A program made the position numbers and the translations under genes. DNA of 64,000 nt from Bacillota bacterium (GTDB lineage Bacteria > Bacillota > Clostridia > Acetivibrionales > JAEZXR01). The stretch is taken from contig JAEZXR010000138.1 in assembly GCA_023419605.1 (NCBI GenBank), positions 1 to 64,000 of the forward strand. Direction: 5' to 3'. Under the pieces are notes generated by a model, which was not told where the DNA came from, ran no database searches, and saw only the letters and a program-made list of their open reading frames with translations. Positions 8,595-17,430 of this stretch are shown one piece after another. Every line of letters starts with the position of its first letter. Position 1 is the first letter of the stretch.

Positions 8595-10298
8595 TTATTC
8601 TATGCCCCAGAGCTTATGCATTTTATGCAGTTCTACCTCATACTTTTCATTAATGGTATTCATGCCTGCATTCACCAGCGCCGATACCATCTCGTCATAC
8701 CTGGCGTCAAAATTCTGAGGTGCTGCTGTAATGGCCTGAACCAGCTTCTCCTGGATAATCTCTCTGCATCGGGTGATGGTGGCTGTTATCTCAGGATTTC
8801 CAAAAGGATTATTACCAATGCTGGCATACTTAGGCTGTGGAAATTCCGTCTTAAACAGATCTTTCCAAATGGTGGCATTATATTTTGAAAGAACTTCTTT
8901 TTCCGCATTGCTGTAAGTGCTGGTGATAGTTTCCGGCGTAACGGGCTTATAATAACCTCCCTTGGAATCCTTAATACCCTCCTGGTAAAAAGGCATGAGC
9001 CCGGAAAACAGTTGGAAGCCCTGGCTTGCTATATAGGTAGGATCGGAAGCCAGCTTTTGAGCCACCTCCGGAACCCGAACCCGACGTCCGTTTTCCACTT
9101 TATAGTGAACGTTTTCCAAGCCCCAGTCCAGCAAATACTGTCCTTCATCGGAGCAATAGAAGTCGGCAAACTGAATATACGCTTCAGGATTTTTGCAGGC
9201 AGTTGTCAACATCAGCCCGCCCCAATTCAGATTTCGTCCATATGCATTCCAATAAATGGCGGATTCCTGCTGCTCATTTACGGTAACAGGGAAATAGCCG
9301 TAAGTTCTCCATTCCTTGCCATCTTTTTTCAAAGAAGTAGTTGCAGGCTGATAGGTCCCCAAGGTGTTAACTGTACCAAGTACACGACCGGAAGCAATCT
9401 TCTCCAGGTACTGGTCTTTTTTCTGTACAAAAGAATCCTTATCTAAAAGTCCTTCGTTCCACATTTTATTATACCAGCGGTACACTTCTTTATTTTCCGG
9501 CCGCAGCTGGACAAAAGAAGTTTTTCCGGTGTTGGCATCAATATAGAAATCTCCGTTATCCGGCGCTCCCGTAGCAAAAGTAGCCGGATTGGTAACGCTG
9601 AACACAAAATTCCAGTAGGTCTCACACAGCAGCGATATTCCAAGTGTCGGCTTTCCATCAATGGTTGGGTATTTCTTCATGTAATCACGGATCACATTTT
9701 CATAATCCGTAAGAGTTCGTATTTTAGGGTAGCCTGCTTCCTTCACTGCTTCCAATTGCAAAGCATAAGGCTGGCTGACCATCCCTACAGGAGATTTTTC
9801 AAAGGTAGTCCTTCCCAAGGTATAAATTTTAGGATCGCCGGGACTTTTTTTAAGATTTATCAATGTATCCCGATTGTTGTAGGAAAACATTTTCTTAATG
9901 TTAGGACCATACTTATCGATAAGATCATCCATAGGCCGGAGCATCCCCATATCATAGAATACCGTATTATCGTCCGTTTGCTCCACCAAATCCGGCCACT
10001 GCCGACTGGAAGCCAGCACCGCCAATCGTGCATTGTAGTCGGGAAAAGCTTCCAATTCGATTCTTACATTGGTTTGCTTCTGCCATTCTTTACCGATAGG
10101 AGAATCCCAATCGAATGGTTTTGCGTTTTTTGTCACACCTTTCAGTACCACCAGCTCAGCAGGCTTTTTAGCGCCTTCTATCGTCGGTGCGGGGGTGGCT
10201 CCCTTTTCTCCGGCCTCCCCTTTTCCGCTGCAGCCTACCAATCCAGAAGACAGCAGGGTCAGGGACAACAATAAACATCCAACTTTTTTCGCTACCAT
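8595..10298 (-). CDS. extracellular sugar-binding lipoprotein of a CUT1 ABC transporter
   Basis: This 567-residue family 1 solute-binding protein has an N-terminal signal with lipobox LVGC (cysteine at residue 23), so it should be anchored outside the membrane. A low-complexity linker with TPAPT follows, then a long mature domain typical of LplA/YtcQ-type proteins. These are larger than maltose-binding-type ones and usually bind oligosaccharides. The start at 10298 is preceded by GGAGGAG at 5 bases; an upstream in-frame extension to 10367 has no such site. It lies after lplB and lplC in the same direction, with a 100-bp gap. No ATPase gene is present in the locus, as usual for Firmicute CUT1 systems that share an MsmX-type ATPase. 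Confidence 0.85.
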   Translation of the reverse strand: MVAKKVGCLLLSLTLLSSGLVGCSGKGEAGEKGATPAPTIEGAKKPAELVVLKGVTKNAKPFDWDSPIGKEWQKQTNVRIELEAFPDYNARLAVLASSRQWPDLVEQTDDNTVFYDMGMLRPMDDLIDKYGPNIKKMFSYNNRDTLINLKKSPGDPKIYTLGRTTFEKSPVGMVSQPYALQLEAVKEAGYPKIRTLTDYENVIRDYMKKYPTIDGKPTLGISLLCETYWNFVFSVTNPATFATGAPDNGDFYIDANTGKTSFVQLRPENKEVYRWYNKMWNEGLLDKDSFVQKKDQYLEKIASGRVLGTVNTLGTYQPATTSLKKDGKEWRTYGYFPVTVNEQQESAIYWNAYGRNLNWGGLMLTTACKNPEAYIQFADFYCSDEGQYLLDWGLENVHYKVENGRRVRVPEVAQKLASDPTYIASQGFQLFSGLMPFYQEGIKDSKGGYYKPVTPETITSTYSNAEKEVLSKYNATIWKDLFKTEFPQPKYASIGNNPFGNPEITATITRCREIIQEKLVQAITAAPQNFDARYDEMVSALVNAGMNTINEKYEVELHKMHKLWGIE

Positions 10299-10400
10299 AA
10301 TACTCCTCCATCTTTCATCTTTCTTGTTGTTTTTATTGCTATGGAGTAATAAAAATAGCATATGCATCTACTATTCTTTCACTCCAGATTTTATAACACC

Positions 10401-11306
10401 TTAACTTTTTACCGCTCCCAGGGTAACACCCTTCACAAAAAACTTTTGAATAAAAGGATATACACAAACAATGGGCAACGTGACAATAATGGTAATAGCC
10501 ATTTTAATGGATTCCGGCGATACCCGGGCAGCACTTTCGGAACCCGCCAGCACATCCTCCATAATACTGTCGGTTTGAGACTCCCGGAGAATCTTCATCA
10601 GTTCATATTGTAACGTCGTCAGGGAGCGGTCGAAAAAGTTGTACATATAAGTATCAAACCATGCATTCCATTGACCTACAGCACAATAAAGACCAATGGT
10701 TGCCAGGGCTGGTGTGCAAAGGGGCAGGATCACCCTGAAAAAAATGGTCAGATCGTTAGCACCATCCACAATAGCCGCCTCCTCCAAGGCTCCGGGAATT
10801 CCTTCAATAAAGGAGCGAAGGATAAATACATTCCAGGCCGATAACAGCATGGGGAAAATGTACACCCAAAAGCTGTTGCTCAGTTTCAAATTCATAATCA
10901 GCAGATAGTCCGGGATCAAGCCTCCCCCTACATACATTGTGATAATCACCAGTACCGAAAAAAACTTCCGGGCTATAAAATCCCTACGGCTCAGGGTATA
11001 CGCCAGCATAGTACTGCAAATCAGGCTAAAGCCGGTTCCCAGGACGGTGCGCAGTACCGAATTTTTGAGGCCTGTGAGCAAAAATTTATTTTGCAGCACA
11101 TAAAGATAGTTCTGCAAGGTAAATTTCCGCGGGAAAATATAGATTCCGCCTTTTACTGTATCAATATAGTCATTGAGGGAAAGAGCCAAAACATTTAAAA
11201 AGGGATAAACCGTTACTACTGCAATCAGGAAAGAAAGGATATACACTACCGTATCAATGAGTATATTGCCTCCGTTCCGGACTTTGCCATTCTTTTTTAT
11301 ATTCAT
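10401..11306 (-). CDS. CUT1 ABC sugar transporter permease, LplC/YtcP type
   Basis: This 301-residue membrane protein has about six hydrophobic segments, and the binding-protein-dependent permease loop (EAA motif) appears as EEAAIVDGANDL in the second half. The C-terminus VKGVTLGAVKS is typical of the LplC/YtcP group. It should pair with the LplB-type permease encoded just upstream to form the channel for oligosaccharide import. The start at 11306 is chosen because GGGAGGAG lies 8 bases upstream; a start at 11342 would overlap the preceding gene and lacks a site. It is transcribed with lplB, 16 bp away, and the binding protein. Confidence 0.85.
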   Translation of the reverse strand: MNIKKNGKVRNGGNILIDTVVYILSFLIAVVTVYPFLNVLALSLNDYIDTVKGGIYIFPRKFTLQNYLYVLQNKFLLTGLKNSVLRTVLGTGFSLICSTMLAYTLSRRDFIARKFFSVLVIITMYVGGGLIPDYLLIMNLKLSNSFWVYIFPMLLSAWNVFILRSFIEGIPGALEEAAIVDGANDLTIFFRVILPLCTPALATIGLYCAVGQWNAWFDTYMYNFFDRSLTTLQYELMKILRESQTDSIMEDVLAGSESAARVSPESIKMAITIIVTLPIVCVYPFIQKFFVKGVTLGAVKS

Positions 11307-11322
11307 TCCCTTATCTCCTCCC

Positions 11323-12240
11323 TTAGTAGATTCCCGTTTCACCCAACCTGCGGGAAACGGTATTCGCTATCAGCAACAATATGATGCTAACCACCGATTT
11401 AAACACTCCAACGGCAGTACCGAAGGAAAAGCGGAACATCTCAATTCCGTATTGCAGTGCATAGAGATCGAGCACTTCCGAATATTCCTTCACCATGGGA
11501 TTGCTGAACAGCATCTGCTTTTCGAAGCCGATATTCACAATATTTCCAATGGCCATAATCAGGAGAATCACCATGGTAGGCCGGATACCCTGCAAAGTGA
11601 TGTGCCAGATTCTGCGCAGCCTCCCTGCTCCATCTATATCTGCTGCTTCATACAATGTAGGATCTATAGAACTAATTGCAGAAAGATAAATAATAGATTT
11701 CCAGCCCATTTCCTTCCATACATCACTAAAAGTAACCACCCACCAGAAATACTTGCCCACCCCTGTAAACTGGATGCTGGTGTCGATAACTCCCAATTTC
11801 AGCAAAAGGGCATTGACAGTCCCGTCACTGGCCAGCATCTTGGAAGCTAACCCTACAACTACAATCCATGACACGAAGTGCGGCAAATAGGATAAAGTCT
11901 GTACGCTCCTTTTAAAATGCTTGTTTCCTATTTCATTGATCAGAAGTGCCAGGATAATGGGCATGGGAAATCCCAATACAAGGTTCAAAAGGCTCATTCC
12001 CAGCGTGTTCCGCATAACCTGGTAAAATTTCGCATCTGCAAATACCGCTTTAAAATGCTTTAGCCCTACCCAGGCCTGTTCAAAAAATCCCTTTTCTATT
12101 TTATAATCCTGAAAAGCAATCGACCATCCCCAGAGCGGTATATATTTAAAAACCACAAACCATAGGATGAAAGGGATTGACATTAAAAACAGATATCTTT
12201 GGTTCCATATCCTCCTGCTAAGCTTTACAATTTCTGTCAT
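11323..12240 (-). CDS. CUT1 ABC sugar transporter permease, LplB type
   Basis: This 305-residue integral membrane permease is the first gene of the transporter-glycosidase operon. The EAA loop reads YEAADIDGAGRLRRIWHITL, and several hydrophobic spans are visible from residue 18 on. The N-terminal block IPFILWFVVFKYIPLWGW is characteristic of the LplB/YtxP group that works with LplC-type partners. GGAGG lies 9 bases before the ATG. The gene is divergent from yesM-yesN at 12565, whose products are the obvious candidates to control it. A TATAAT hexamer at 12341-12346 (minus strand) has no good -35, consistent with activator dependence. Confidence 0.85.
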   Translation of the reverse strand: MTEIVKLSRRIWNQRYLFLMSIPFILWFVVFKYIPLWGWSIAFQDYKIEKGFFEQAWVGLKHFKAVFADAKFYQVMRNTLGMSLLNLVLGFPMPIILALLINEIGNKHFKRSVQTLSYLPHFVSWIVVVGLASKMLASDGTVNALLLKLGVIDTSIQFTGVGKYFWWVVTFSDVWKEMGWKSIIYLSAISSIDPTLYEAADIDGAGRLRRIWHITLQGIRPTMVILLIMAIGNIVNIGFEKQMLFSNPMVKEYSEVLDLYALQYGIEMFRFSFGTAVGVFKSVVSIILLLIANTVSRRLGETGIY

Positions 12241-12340
12241 CCATTTTGTCCTCCATTCATTTTCCTGTCTTCCTTTAGCAATTCCATGTCCTCTCGATGA
12301 CCTTTTTTCGGAGGTTTCTCTTCCTTCCCTTCATGTTTTC

Positions 12341-12380
12341 ATTATAGCGCAGGATACCTCTTTGCAGGTAGAGAAAAAAT
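12341..12380 (-). promoter_or_regulatory. probable promoter of the lplB operon
   Basis: A perfect TATAAT lies at 12341-12346 on the minus strand, about 100 bp before lplB. The region where a -35 should lie (near 12364-12369) does not match TTGACA. The 40-bp element found before GH110 and GH31 is absent here, so this promoter is probably controlled by a different regulator, most simply the adjacent YesN. Confidence 0.45.
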
Positions 12381-12408
12381 AAAGAAAAAAACCAGTAAAT
12401 TTTACAGA

Positions 12409-12437
12409 TTTACATCCTGGTTTCTCTATGCTACAAT
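12409..12437 (+). promoter_or_regulatory. promoter of yesM-yesN
   Basis: TTTACA at 12409-12414 and TACAAT at 12432-12437 are separated by 17 bp and lie about 130 bp upstream of the kinase start. This is a good housekeeping-type promoter, consistent with constitutive low expression of the sensor pair. The rest of the 324-bp divergent intergenic region (12241-12564) shows no gene. Confidence 0.6.
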
Positions 12438-12564
12438 AAATTTAAAGATTCCTCTGCTCTTCCGGTCAACAGTCATTATTTTCCTGTTTTTGATGCTTTT
12501 TTTTGTGCTGTGATTTCCTTTTTTGCTCATGTTCATATTTCATAAAGAAATGGTGGTATTCATT

Positions 12565-14334
12565 ATGAAAAATCTTCTTGAAATTTTTTCCAATATGGGA
12601 ATCGGCAAAAAACTTTATTTATCCTATCTGCTTGTAGTGCTGATCCCCATTTCCATTATCGGACTGATGCTGATCCATCAGATTTCCAACAGCACCCAAA
12701 AAGGTATCATCGAGAATGCTACCAGCACTGCAACCCAGCTTTCACGCAGACTTTCCGATGTTTTCCAAAAGAGTACTATTATTATCGACAGCCTGATTCT
12801 GGATGATACCTTAAAGCGGATTGCGGTTTCCTCCTATAATTCCAATTATGACTTCATACAGCTTTACAATAGCTATAACCGCATCGCTCTGTTCAAAAGC
12901 GTAACACCGGAAATCAGTGAAATAAAGGTTTTCTTATCCAATCCTCACATGATGGAAAATGGCGAATTAGTCCAGTTGACGCCGGAACTGAAGGCCAGCG
13001 ACTGGTTCCCAAGCGTTTCCAACAGTCCTGGAAAGATCTGCCTTGAATACAGGCCCATTCCCAGAGTGTTCCTCAACAAGTCCCAGCATCTGCTGTTGAC
13101 CTACTATTTGGATGACCGGCACAACGGAACGGAAATGCTGATCGTTCTGGCCATTAATCCTGCCGCTATCGCCCAGGTAATCGGTAACTCCAGTTATCCA
13201 GCCATGATTGTGGATAAAAACAATAAGATCCTTTTTTCCACCGACGAGTTCATGATCGGGCAAAACTACGACAGCAGCACCACCGGAAAGGAGCGTTCCG
13301 TCCGGTACGGATCGCAAGAGTATTTCAGCATCCAGCTGCCGATTGAAATCAAGGACAGCAGGGATCCTCTTTATCTCTATACGCTGGTCCCCCTGAACGA
13401 GATGAGCCGGACAGTAAACAGCTCTTTGATCACCGGTTTTACGGCTATTATGGCCTGCCTTCTGCTTGCGGTTATTTTGATCATCATTTTCGCCCGCAGC
13501 CTGTCCTACCGGATCCGAAAACTAAGGGATTATACCGCCCAAGTGGCAGAGGGCAACCTGGAGCTTCAAAGTGATCTCTCCGGCCTCGATGAGATTGGAC
13601 AACTGGCGGAGGATCTTTCGGAAATGTCCAATTGCATCAAACAGTTAATGCAGGATAATGAGGAATACCTGCTGCGGCAGAACGCGCTGCAAATCCAGCA
13701 TAAAAATGCTCAGCTCCGCATGCTCGCCAACCAGATCAATCCCCATTTTCTGTTTAATACCCTGGATACCATCCGGATGAATGTGCTCCGGGAAAAGGAT
13801 ACCCGGACGGCGGAAGCTATCCAGATCCTGGCAGATATTCTTCGCGCCAGTCTGGAAACGGTGAATAAGCCCATCCCCCTTTATGCGGAGCTGAAAACCG
13901 CCGAAAATTATCTGAACCTGATAAAATTCCGTTTTGGCAGCCAATTTGACTTTTCCATTGTGTGCCAGGATGTGGACAAAAACCTGCCGGTTCTTCCATT
14001 TATCCTGCAGCCCTTGGTGGAAAATGCCGTCATTCATGGTTTGGGGGATTGTGCAGGAGAAGGCCGGATTGACATCTCCGTCTGCTATGCACCGGATGCC
14101 CCCCAGGATGTACTGCTGTCCATCCGGGACAACGGAGCCGGAATGAGGGTGGAAACGCTGAACTCCATCCGGACCGCCCTCCTCTCTCCCCCCTACGAGG
14201 AGGACGGCAAGCACATCGGCATCCCCAATGTACACAAACGGCTGCTGCTGTATTATGGAAGTGCCTACGGGCTCTCTATTTCCAGCGTTTCGGGAAAAGG
14301 AACCGTGATTACTGCGCGTATTATGGGAGGATAA
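12565..14334 (+). CDS. YesM-type sensor histidine kinase
   Basis: This 589-residue membrane kinase has a transmembrane helix at about 19-37, an extracellular Cache-like sensing region to about 285, a second transmembrane helix at about 290-310 and a HAMP linker. It also has a His_kinase (LytS/YesM) domain with NQINPHFLFNTLDTIR (phosphorylated histidine near 394) and an HATPase domain with PLVENAVIHG and NGAGM. It should sense an extracellular carbohydrate or a ligand-loaded binding protein and phosphorylate the YesN partner encoded 4 bp downstream. The start at 12565 is preceded by a GGTGGT-like site; upstream in-frame starts at 12523 (TTG) or 12550 are possible. It is divergent from the lplB operon it presumably controls. 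Confidence 0.85.
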   Translation: MKNLLEIFSNMGIGKKLYLSYLLVVLIPISIIGLMLIHQISNSTQKGIIENATSTATQLSRRLSDVFQKSTIIIDSLILDDTLKRIAVSSYNSNYDFIQLYNSYNRIALFKSVTPEISEIKVFLSNPHMMENGELVQLTPELKASDWFPSVSNSPGKICLEYRPIPRVFLNKSQHLLLTYYLDDRHNGTEMLIVLAINPAAIAQVIGNSSYPAMIVDKNNKILFSTDEFMIGQNYDSSTTGKERSVRYGSQEYFSIQLPIEIKDSRDPLYLYTLVPLNEMSRTVNSSLITGFTAIMACLLLAVILIIIFARSLSYRIRKLRDYTAQVAEGNLELQSDLSGLDEIGQLAEDLSEMSNCIKQLMQDNEEYLLRQNALQIQHKNAQLRMLANQINPHFLFNTLDTIRMNVLREKDTRTAEAIQILADILRASLETVNKPIPLYAELKTAENYLNLIKFRFGSQFDFSIVCQDVDKNLPVLPFILQPLVENAVIHGLGDCAGEGRIDISVCYAPDAPQDVLLSIRDNGAGMRVETLNSIRTALLSPPYEEDGKHIGIPNVHKRLLLYYGSAYGLSISSVSGKGTVITARIMGG

Positions 14335-14338
14335 ATTC

Positions 14339-15856
14339 ATGTATAAAGTATTGATTGTAGACGATGAATATAGCATTCGAGAAGGGCTCACCCATCTGAT
14401 CCGCTGGGGGAACCTGGGTTTCTCCATTTGCGGCTCTGCCGGTGATGGGAATACCGCCCTGGAAATAATTGAGGCTGAGCGTCCTCACCTGGTACTGCTG
14501 GACGTGAAAATGCCAGTGATGGATGGCATTACCCTGATGGATACGTTAAAAAAGAAAGACATCCACTGCAAGATTATTGTTATCTCCGGCTATTCGGAAT
14601 TTGAGTATGCCCGCAAGGCTCTGGAAATCGGTGCTAAAACCTACATGCTCAAGCCAGTGAGGGCCGAGGAGCTGGCTCTCCAGGTGACCTTTGTCAGAGA
14701 AGAACTGCAGCGGGAGGAAGAGCTTTCCAAACGGATGGGCTTTGACCTGGAAAATGCTTCCGAGAATGTGGCTATCAACCTCCTAACCGGTAACTCCTCT
14801 CAAATTGTGGAGAAACTAAATGCAGAATGGCATTTCAAACTTCCCTGGAAAAGCTACCAGATCGTAGCAACCACCCGTGACAATCCTGCGAGTTCGCAGG
14901 ACCCCATTCGGGAGGTATTCCTGCAATTCTGCAGACAGCATCTTTACTGTCTTGCCTTTACCTATGGCCAATATGTAGGCATGCTCTGCGGCCATGGATA
15001 CCTTGACAGTGCTAAAGAGGCACTTTACGAAAGAATTGCCATTGACATCAACAGGGTATCCTCAAAACACCATACCTTAGTCGCCGGACATACGGTGGAT
15101 ACTCACCGGAACCTACTGGAAAGCTTTATGAAAATAGAAAATGTTTTAAAAAGTGATTTCCTGTTTAAAAATACCCTCTATGTCATTTTGGAAACCCACA
15201 CAAACAAAACGCTATCCAATGCCCCCTTACTCAACGATGCTACTTTTATGGGTCTGGCAGATTCCATTAAAAGAGGCGATCCTCAAAAACTGGAACGTAT
15301 CCTTGAAAACCTCCGTGATGGGTTTGTAAGGAATCTATGGAACGAAGAAAAGATAAAAAATACCTACTGTGAGCTCCTGCATCAATTAAACAGTTCTTAC
15401 AGCTTCATCCGGCAGGAGCTTTCAAAGGATATTCAAAATACGTACCTGGAGATTCACCGGATTAATAATATCAGCAGTCTCCACGGTTTTATAAAATATA
15501 AGCTCCAGAGCCTTGCCCTCACCTTGTCCGAGCGCCCCACAGGTAATGAAGTTTCAGAGGTGGTGCGTTATATCGATGGGAATTTTACCTGCAGCGGCCT
15601 CTCTTTAAAGCTGCTTGCCGAAAAGTTCTGGTACCACCCTACCTATTTGGGCGTCCTTTTGAAAAAGCATCTTGGGAAAAGCTTTAACCAATATCTGTTG
15701 GACCTCCGTCTAGGGTACGCAAAAGAGCTTTTGGAAAAAGGGGATAAGCCATCAACTGCAGCTGAAAAAGCAGGATTTACCGATACGGAATATTTCAGAA
15801 AACTATTCAAAAAAACAACAGGAGCCTCTCCCCAGAAGTTTAGAAAACGATGGTAA
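14339..15856 (+). CDS. YesN-type response regulator with AraC DNA-binding domain
   Basis: This 505-residue cytoplasmic regulator has a receiver domain (about 1-120) with the acidic pair VDDE, phosphoacceptor D55 in LLDVKMPVMDG and the conserved lysine in LKPV. A long linker follows, and two AraC-type helix-turn-helix motifs occupy about the last 100 residues (LKLLAEKFWYHPTYLGVLLK, then a second helix pair ending GASPQKFRKRW). GGGAGG overlaps the end of the kinase gene and lies 8 bases before the ATG, so the pair is co-translated. It presumably activates the divergent lplB-GH59-GH2-GH94 operon. Its stop codon abuts an orphan copy of the 40-bp promoter element (15860-15899). Confidence 0.85.
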   Translation: MYKVLIVDDEYSIREGLTHLIRWGNLGFSICGSAGDGNTALEIIEAERPHLVLLDVKMPVMDGITLMDTLKKKDIHCKIIVISGYSEFEYARKALEIGAKTYMLKPVRAEELALQVTFVREELQREEELSKRMGFDLENASENVAINLLTGNSSQIVEKLNAEWHFKLPWKSYQIVATTRDNPASSQDPIREVFLQFCRQHLYCLAFTYGQYVGMLCGHGYLDSAKEALYERIAIDINRVSSKHHTLVAGHTVDTHRNLLESFMKIENVLKSDFLFKNTLYVILETHTNKTLSNAPLLNDATFMGLADSIKRGDPQKLERILENLRDGFVRNLWNEEKIKNTYCELLHQLNSSYSFIRQELSKDIQNTYLEIHRINNISSLHGFIKYKLQSLALTLSERPTGNEVSEVVRYIDGNFTCSGLSLKLLAEKFWYHPTYLGVLLKKHLGKSFNQYLLDLRLGYAKELLEKGDKPSTAAEKAGFTDTEYFRKLFKKTTGASPQKFRKRW

Positions 15857-15859
15857 CTT

Positions 15860-15899
15860 TCATGATAGATCCTGTCATTTCCTACCGATTTTTCACCTT
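15860..15899 (-). promoter_or_regulatory. orphan copy B of the 40-bp promoter element
   Basis: This 40-bp stretch aligns without gaps to the elements before GH110, GH31, the second transporter and the binding-protein/yesMN operon. It is closest to the GH110 copy, sharing ATCGGTAGGAAATGACA. No -10-like hexamer follows at the expected 19-20 bp, and the minus-strand downstream sequence is the antisense of yesN. It therefore looks like a stranded relic of a rearrangement. Confidence 0.6.
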
Positions 15900-15920
15900 G
15901 GCTTTACCGTGCCAATGAAA

Positions 15921-15962
15921 AAAGAATGTGAAACAAAGCTGTCACTTTGTTTCACATTCTTT
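15921..15962. terminator. terminator of the LamG gene, probably bidirectional
   Basis: An 18-bp stem, AAAGAATGTGAAACAAAG, is paired with its complement around CTGTCA. A T-rich tail follows it on the plus strand (TTCTTTACTGT) and A/T-rich sequence lies on the other side. It lies between the convergent yesN (plus) and LamG (minus) genes and can serve both. It is homologous to 2112-2153. Confidence 0.8.
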
Positions 15963-15980
15963 ACTGTAGTAAGCTGCTAT

Positions 15981-17430
15981 TTATTGTACAAAGAGGTTGT
16001 CAAACTCCGAAGTCTGGTACGGCGTATAGCAGCCTACGGTACCCGAGGCAAGAGCGGCATCGGCAGCGGTACCCAGAAGCGTATCGTTTACATAGAAGCT
16101 TAAATTGCCGCCATTGGCTACAATTCTGAATTTATAGGTATTTCCGGCTGTGAGATTATAAGAATAATTAGTATACGTTGATACTCCCCCCACTACTTTA
16201 TAGAACCGGATACTGGAAGCGTCCCACATCCGCAGTGCATAGTAGTTGTTGGTATCCTTGAAACGGAATACAATGGTGCCATAGGTCTTTACATCGGCAG
16301 CAACGGTGTAATCCGTCCAGTTCATTCCTTCCGTATAGTAAGCGAAGTGGTAGCCGGTTGCATTGGACTGGGCATACTTTCCGTTTGTTATGGCCCATGT
16401 TCCACTGGTGGTAGTTAAACCTTCTGCGACTCCATCGCTGAAAGTCTCGTTCACCAGCATGGGCGTTGGCGAAACCACAAGTAGGTTATCAAACTCGGAG
16501 GTTTGATATGCCGTATAACAGCCGACGGTTCCGGAGCCATGGGCAGAGTCGGTTACAGTACCCAGCAGCGTATCATTTACATACAGGCTGAATTGGTTTC
16601 CGTTTGCCACCACTTTCAATTTATAGGTATTTCCGGCTGTAAAGCTATAGCTATAGTTGGTATAGGTGGAAGTTCCGCCCACGACTTTGTAGAACCGGAT
16701 GTTGGAAGCATCCCACATTCGCAGTGCATAGTAGTTGTTGGTATCCTTGAAACGGAACAGTAACGTACCATAGGTTTTTACATCAGCACTCACCGTGTAG
16801 TTGACCCAGCTTGATCCATCCGCATAGTAGGAAAAGTGATAGCCTGTCGCGTTGGTCTGGGTGTACTTTCCACCGGCAGCAGACCAGGTTCCGCTGGTAG
16901 TGGTAAAGCCGTCGGCTACACCATCGGTGAAGTTCTCATTCAAAAGCACCGGGTTATTCACGTACAGGTTATCAAACTCCGAGGTCTGGTATCCTGTATA
17001 GCAGCCTACGGTACCGGAGGCATGGGTGGAATCCGTAACGGTTCCCAGCAGGGTGTCATTCACATAGAAGCTGAAGCTGTTACCGATGGCGGCGATTTTG
17101 AGCCTGTAACTGGTACCGGGCGTAAAGGTATAGGCGTAATTCGTATAGGTCGCTGTTCCTCCGACTACCTTGTAGAACCGGATGTTGGAGGCGTCCCACA
17201 TCCGCAGGGCGTAGTAGTTGTTGGTATCCTTGAAACGGAACAATAATGCACCGTAGGTTTTCACGTCGGCGCTGTATGTATAATCCGTCCAATTGGAGCC
17301 GCCGGCATAAGTAGCGAAGCTGTATCCGGACCCATTGGACTGCACATATTTGCCGCCGGCTGCCAACCAGGTTCCACCGGAGATATTGAAGCCATCGGCA
17401 ACACCGTCGCTGAAATCCTCATCCAGCAGG
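15981..17430 (-). repeat. three tandem intragenic repeats coding LamG-like domains
   Basis: The last third of the secreted protein gene is built from three direct repeats of about 485 bp (about 15981-16465, 16466-16950 and 16951-17430). The repeats are very similar in DNA: the segment coding YYALRMWDAS recurs almost unchanged. This predicts easy copy-number change by recombination. The truncated fourth copy at 2170-2280 belongs to the same family. Confidence 0.8.

Noticed and set aside
8145..8888. Long plus-strand open frame antisense to GH59 and the binding protein
   Set aside because: It spans the end of one gene and the start of another on the other strand, has no ribosome site and no family-like motif. 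It is a compositional shadow.
15981..17430. Regular repeats considered as a CRISPR array
   Set aside because: The repeats are about 485 bp long and translate in frame into protein domains.
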